Assembly (NCBI GenBank): GCA_043748015.1 | Contig: JAYTOA010000209.1 | Span: 1-9,255, forward strand | Length of the DNA stretch: 9,255 bases | Direction: 5' to 3' | Origin: JAIBBG01 sp043748015 | GTDB taxonomy: Bacteria > Bacteroidota > Bacteroidia > Flavobacteriales_D > Sanyastnellaceae | Shown here: piece by piece, positions 5,995 to 9,255 of the stretch | Layout of the letters: each line of letters starts with the position of its first letter | Position numbering within the stretch: the first letter of the stretch is position 1 | The notes under the pieces: generated by a model | What the model was told of the DNA's origin: nothing | The model's database searches: none | Seen by the model: only the letters and a program-made list of their open reading frames with translations | Position numbers and translations under genes: made by a program

Positions 5995-8900
5995 ATGAAG
6001 AGATTCAATCTCGTTATCGTGCTGCTTTTTGTCGCCAATTCATTTGTCGGACAAAGAAATTCGAATGATCAGGAAACACACGTCATTCACCCCATTGAAT
6101 TTCATATCACCAGACCATTGACCGAAATCGTGAAGGATTTTCCTGTCGATGAAAATCTTGGATACAAGGAGGAAGAATCGGGTGACAGGAAAAAACGTGA
6201 AGCGCAGAAGTTTCCATTGACGGTGAAGGATGGACCGGAATACGGCAACGATGATTCCTTCATTCAAAAGAGCATGGGAAAGATTACGGGCAGTGGATTG
6301 AAAGCGAGTTGGCTCGGACAAACCGCCTCAGGATTTCGACCCTATGATCCATCAGGCTCTGCCGGTCCCAATCATTACGTGCAAATGATCAACAGCACGA
6401 CTTTTCGCATCTACAACAAAACGACAAGCGCAGTTTTGCTCACTGCAACCCTTGGAACTTTATGGACACCAAATACTGCCAACGCAGGAGACCCAATTGT
6501 ACTTTATGACCAAGCTGCTGATCGTTGGTTTCTCGCGCAATTCGGCGATGGAACGAATGACATTTACATTGCTATTTCTACAACCAATGACCCATTGGGA
6601 AGTTATTATACTTACACTTATACCTCACCTGCTTTTCCTGATTACCTCAAATTTTCTGTTTGGCACGATGGCTATTACATGACATCCAATCAATCGCAGA
6701 AAGTTTTTTGTTTTGAGCGAGCCGCTATGCTTGCGGGTAATTCTGGTGCGCGATCACTTTACAGGACATTTTCACCTCCTCAGGGAACGGGATTTTTCTG
6801 TCCACTTCCAGGAGATGCAGCAGATGGTGTGTTACCGTCAACAGGAACTCCATGCCCGATTTTTTCCTATTCAGATAACGGATGGGGAGCGGGATTTTCC
6901 GATGCCGTGAATATCTATCACATGACCGTTAACTGGGCGGCAACGCCAACTGCGAATATTGCTTTGGCTACCAATCTAGCTACCATGGCTTTTGACGCGT
7001 CCTATAACTCTAGCTGGAATGACGTTTCACAGCCGGGAACTACACAGAAACTGGATGGAATTGGCGGTGTATGTATGTACCGCGCTCAGTGGAAAACCTG
7101 GGCGGGTTACAATACTGTTGTACTGAATTGGGCTGTGAGAATAAGTGCAAGTCAACGAAGTATCATGTGGTGTGAACTGCGTCAGAATCAAGGGACGGGC
7201 GTGTGGAGTATTTACCAGCAAGGTATTTACGCCCCGGATGCGGCTACGCGTTGGATGGGAAGTATGGTCATGGATAATGATGGTTCAATAGGTTTAAGTT
7301 ATCTGAAATCCGACGCCACTTCTATTTATCCGGGACTTTATTATACAGGAAGGAGAAGCTGCGATCCATTGGGCACATTGCCAATTACAGAGGCAACAGT
7401 AATTGCCGGAACAGGTTCTCAAACAGGTGGTGTAAATAGAGTGGGTGACTATGCTCATTCAACGCTCGATCCTGATGGTAGTACTATTTGGAGTACTTCG
7501 GAATATATGGGCGGTCCCACAGGCGGAAGTGCAGCGCGTACAAGAGTATTTTCATATTCCATTGCACCTTGCACAACGGATGCAGGAGTGACGATTGCTT
7601 TGACAACAGGATCAAACCCTATGTGTGCCGGGAACAATCTCACATTCACTGCTTCACCAATAAATGGCGGAACAACTCCGTCATATCAGTGGAAAGTGAA
7701 TGGATTGAATGTTGGCACAAACAGCAATACTTATGCAACTTCAACACTTACAAACGGTCAAACGGTAACATGTGTAATGACCTCGAATTTGCCGGGCGTA
7801 ACCGCCAATCCGGCTACTTCGAATAGTATAGTCATTGTTGTAGCTCCGGCCGTGACACCTTCTGTTTCCATAGCTTTAACCGGTGGAACCAATCCGACTT
7901 GCGCAGGGGTTGACATGACTTTCACAGCAACTCCAACAAATGGTGGCGCAACACCATCTTACCAATGGAAGGTCAATGGAGTCAATGCCGGAACAAACAG
8001 TCCGACATTCACAAGTTCGACATTGACCAATGGTCAAACGGTGACTTGTGTGATGACTTCGGCAGCAACCTGTCCAACTGTTCCGACAGCGACTTCTAAT
8101 GGCATCGTAGTTTCCATAGTTGGTGCAGGAACACCTTCTGTTAGTATAGCTCAGACTAGCGGAACCAACCCTATGTGTCAGGGAGCTTCAGCAACATTTA
8201 CCGCGACACCTGTGAATGAAAATAGTCCGGACTATCAATGGAAAATTGACGGGGCAAACGCTGGTACAAATAGTACAACTTTCACGACTAGTACACTTGT
8301 GAATGGTCAGGCTGTGAGTTGTGATATGACAACGTATGCGTTGTGTCCTTCCTTTTATAATTTAGGAACGGCTACCGGCACCAACTCAGCAGCAAGTACA
8401 ACGGGAAGTGCGCCCGGTGCAGCATATCCGACTTATTACGGCAATGGAAGACAACAATGGTTGATCCGTGCTTCGGAATTGACAGGTTTGGGAATGGCTG
8501 CAGGAGATATTGCGTCGCTGTCTTTTGACGTGGCAGCGACTGTAGGGGATCCTGTGACTTTGAACGGCTATACTATTAAGATTGCCGAGACGGCGACGAT
8601 TGCATTGACGACCACATTTCAATCTCCAACGTTCACCACTGTTTTTGGTCCTGCGAATTACACTCCAACCATCAACTCAATCAACACCCATACATTTTCA
8701 ACACCCTTTACCTGGAACGGAACATCGAATATAATAATCGATATATGCTTTGCGAATTCCGTGGTAGGTAACGCCGCATATCAAACACGTCGTACTGCCG
8801 CTACATTCAATGCAGCGACCTATTATCAAGCTGACAATGCCGGTGGAGCAGGAGCCTGCACACAAGCCACCGGAACTGTCACAACCTGGCGTCCAAATAT

Positions 8901-9255
8901 GATATTCAATGTGAACACGGCTTCGGTTGTTAGTTCGAATTCTTTGAATATGATCGTGAATACTTCGCAGGTTCCGGCAGTGAGCATCGCGTTGACTTCA
9001 GGAACCAATCCGAATTGTGCAGGGAGTTCATTGACGTTCACGGCTACGCCAACGAACGGAGGAACAACACCTTCATATCAATGGAAAATCGCAGGGGTGA
9101 ATGCGGGAACAAATAGTCCAACTTTTGCCACTTCAGCCATAACGAATGGACAGACAGTGACATGTGTGATGACATCCAATGCAGCCTGCGCAAGTCCGAC
9201 TACAGCAACTTCTAACGGTATTGCTATAACTGTGAATCCGGTAGTGACGCCGGCT
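5995..9255 (+). CDS. Large secreted adhesin-like protein: propeller-like N-domain plus Ig-like repeats (3' end outside window)
   Basis: The frame is open without a stop from ATG 5995 to the window edge: 1087 codons, 3' partial. The ATG is the first after an in-frame TAA at 5974. Residues 1-19 (MKRFNLVIVLLFVANSFVG) form a signal peptide, cleaved before Gln20. A charged stretch follows at 58-72 (EEE...DRKKR). Residues about 100-525 match a secreted propeller-like domain known in Bacteroidetes and other bacteria: DPSGSAGPNHYVQMIN at 118-133, GDPIVLYDQAADRW at 165-178, STTNDPLGSYY at 195-205, DYLKFSVWHDGYYMT at 216-230, and a closing VGDYAHSTLDPDG at 483-495. From 531 onward come four Ig-like repeats of about 92 residues, starting at 531, 623, 715 and 995, each with NPxC and a second Cys in TVTC or VSC. 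A different module (about 788-977) interrupts repeat 3. Proteins of this type usually end in a T9SS sorting domain; that end is not visible. The function is probably surface adhesion or matrix, but the partner is unknown. Confidence 0.95.
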   Translation, partial: MKRFNLVIVLLFVANSFVGQRNSNDQETHVIHPIEFHITRPLTEIVKDFPVDENLGYKEEESGDRKKREAQKFPLTVKDGPEYGNDDSFIQKSMGKITGSGLKASWLGQTASGFRPYDPSGSAGPNHYVQMINSTTFRIYNKTTSAVLLTATLGTLWTPNTANAGDPIVLYDQAADRWFLAQFGDGTNDIYIAISTTNDPLGSYYTYTYTSPAFPDYLKFSVWHDGYYMTSNQSQKVFCFERAAMLAGNSGARSLYRTFSPPQGTGFFCPLPGDAADGVLPSTGTPCPIFSYSDNGWGAGFSDAVNIYHMTVNWAATPTANIALATNLATMAFDASYNSSWNDVSQPGTTQKLDGIGGVCMYRAQWKTWAGYNTVVLNWAVRISASQRSIMWCELRQNQGTGVWSIYQQGIYAPDAATRWMGSMVMDNDGSIGLSYLKSDATSIYPGLYYTGRRSCDPLGTLPITEATVIAGTGSQTGGVNRVGDYAHSTLDPDGSTIWSTSEYMGGPTGGSAARTRVFSYSIAPCTTDAGVTIALTTGSNPMCAGNNLTFTASPINGGTTPSYQWKVNGLNVGTNSNTYATSTLTNGQTVTCVMTSNLPGVTANPATSNSIVIVVAPAVTPSVSIALTGGTNPTCAGVDMTFTATPTNGGATPSYQWKVNGVNAGTNSPTFTSSTLTNGQTVTCVMTSAATCPTVPTATSNGIVVSIVGAGTPSVSIAQTSGTNPMCQGASATFTATPVNENSPDYQWKIDGANAGTNSTTFTTSTLVNGQAVSCDMTTYALCPSFYNLGTATGTNSAASTTGSAPGAAYPTYYGNGRQQWLIRASELTGLGMAAGDIASLSFDVAATVGDPVTLNGYTIKIAETATIALTTTFQSPTFTTVFGPANYTPTINSINTHTFSTPFTWNGTSNIIIDICFANSVVGNAAYQTRRTAATFNAATYYQADNAGGAGACTQATGTVTTWRPNMIFNVNTASVVSSNSLNMIVNTSQVPAVSIALTSGTNPNCAGSSLTFTATPTNGGTTPSYQWKIAGVNAGTNSPTFATSAITNGQTVTCVMTSNAACASPTTATSNGIAITVNPVVTPA
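7585..9255 (+). repeat. Four tandem Ig-like repeat units within the large secreted protein
   Basis: Units begin at 7585, 7861, 8137 and 8977; the first two are exactly 276 bp each. The shared protein pattern is SVSIAL, GTNPxCAG, TFTATPTNGG, PSYQWKVNG, VNAGTNSPTF, STLTNGQTVTCVMTS, then TATSNGI. Unit 3 is 840 bp because about 570 bp encoding another domain lies within it. Units 2-4 carry an extra Cys after the second conserved one (residues 693, 784, 1065) that unit 1 lacks. The DNA of the units differs widely at synonymous positions while the protein pattern is kept, which suggests old duplication under selection. More units may follow outside the window. Confidence 0.9.

Noticed and set aside
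6040..6321. 93-codon minus-strand open frame opposite the start of the large gene
   Set aside because: It is antisense to the signal peptide and N-terminal domain coding sequence and has no recognisable features.
7488..7826. 112-codon plus-strand open frame inside the large secreted protein gene
   Set aside because: It is out of frame with the long open frame that encodes recognisable Ig-like repeats, and its own product is low-plausibility.

Overview
The window looks like a chromosomal segment of a Bacteroidota (Bacteroidetes) bacterium, most like the Flavobacteriales/Crocinitomicaceae or Chitinophagales type. Four things point there. One secreted protein ends in a type IX secretion system (T9SS) type A sorting domain. 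The adhesin-like modules are typical of this phylum. Signal peptides end just before Gln. Upstream regions carry TAnnTTTG (-7) promoter motifs and lack clear Shine-Dalgarno sequences. The genus cannot be fixed from this sequence.

Layout, left to right. Positions 1-216 are non-coding and contain an AT-rich hairpin (12-39). Positions 217-3072 (minus) encode a 951-residue secreted protein with about fourteen FG-GAP/VCBS-type acidic loops and a C-terminal T9SS sorting domain. Positions 3318-3524 (minus) hold a small secreted ORF that I do not recognise; its frame stays open for 27 codons beyond its TAG stop. A tRNA-Arg(ACG) gene lies at 3720-3793 (minus), with a well-formed promoter upstream and a hairpin/T-run terminator downstream. 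Positions 3874-4152 are a composite non-coding repeat: a 75-bp-period tandem duplication plus inverted copies of its A/T-rich arm. Positions 4164-5741 (minus) encode an exported class C beta-lactamase-like (MEROPS S12-type) serine hydrolase with a C-terminal DUF3471-like domain.

A 253-bp divergent intergenic region (5742-5994) separates the hydrolase from the largest gene in the window. That gene is plus-strand, starts at 5995 and is still open at 9255 (1087 codons visible, no stop). It encodes a secreted multidomain protein: signal peptide, a propeller-like N-terminal domain of about 400 residues, then four copies of a ~92-residue Ig-like repeat. A second module of about 190 residues is inserted inside the third repeat.

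The protein genes share a theme of export to the cell surface or periplasm, but they look like separate transcription units and nothing shows that they form one pathway. I see no defence system, mobile-element gene or CRISPR array. The most unusual items are the nested domain architecture of the large secreted protein, the probable double seven-bladed propeller of the FG-GAP protein, and the composite repeat next to the tRNA.
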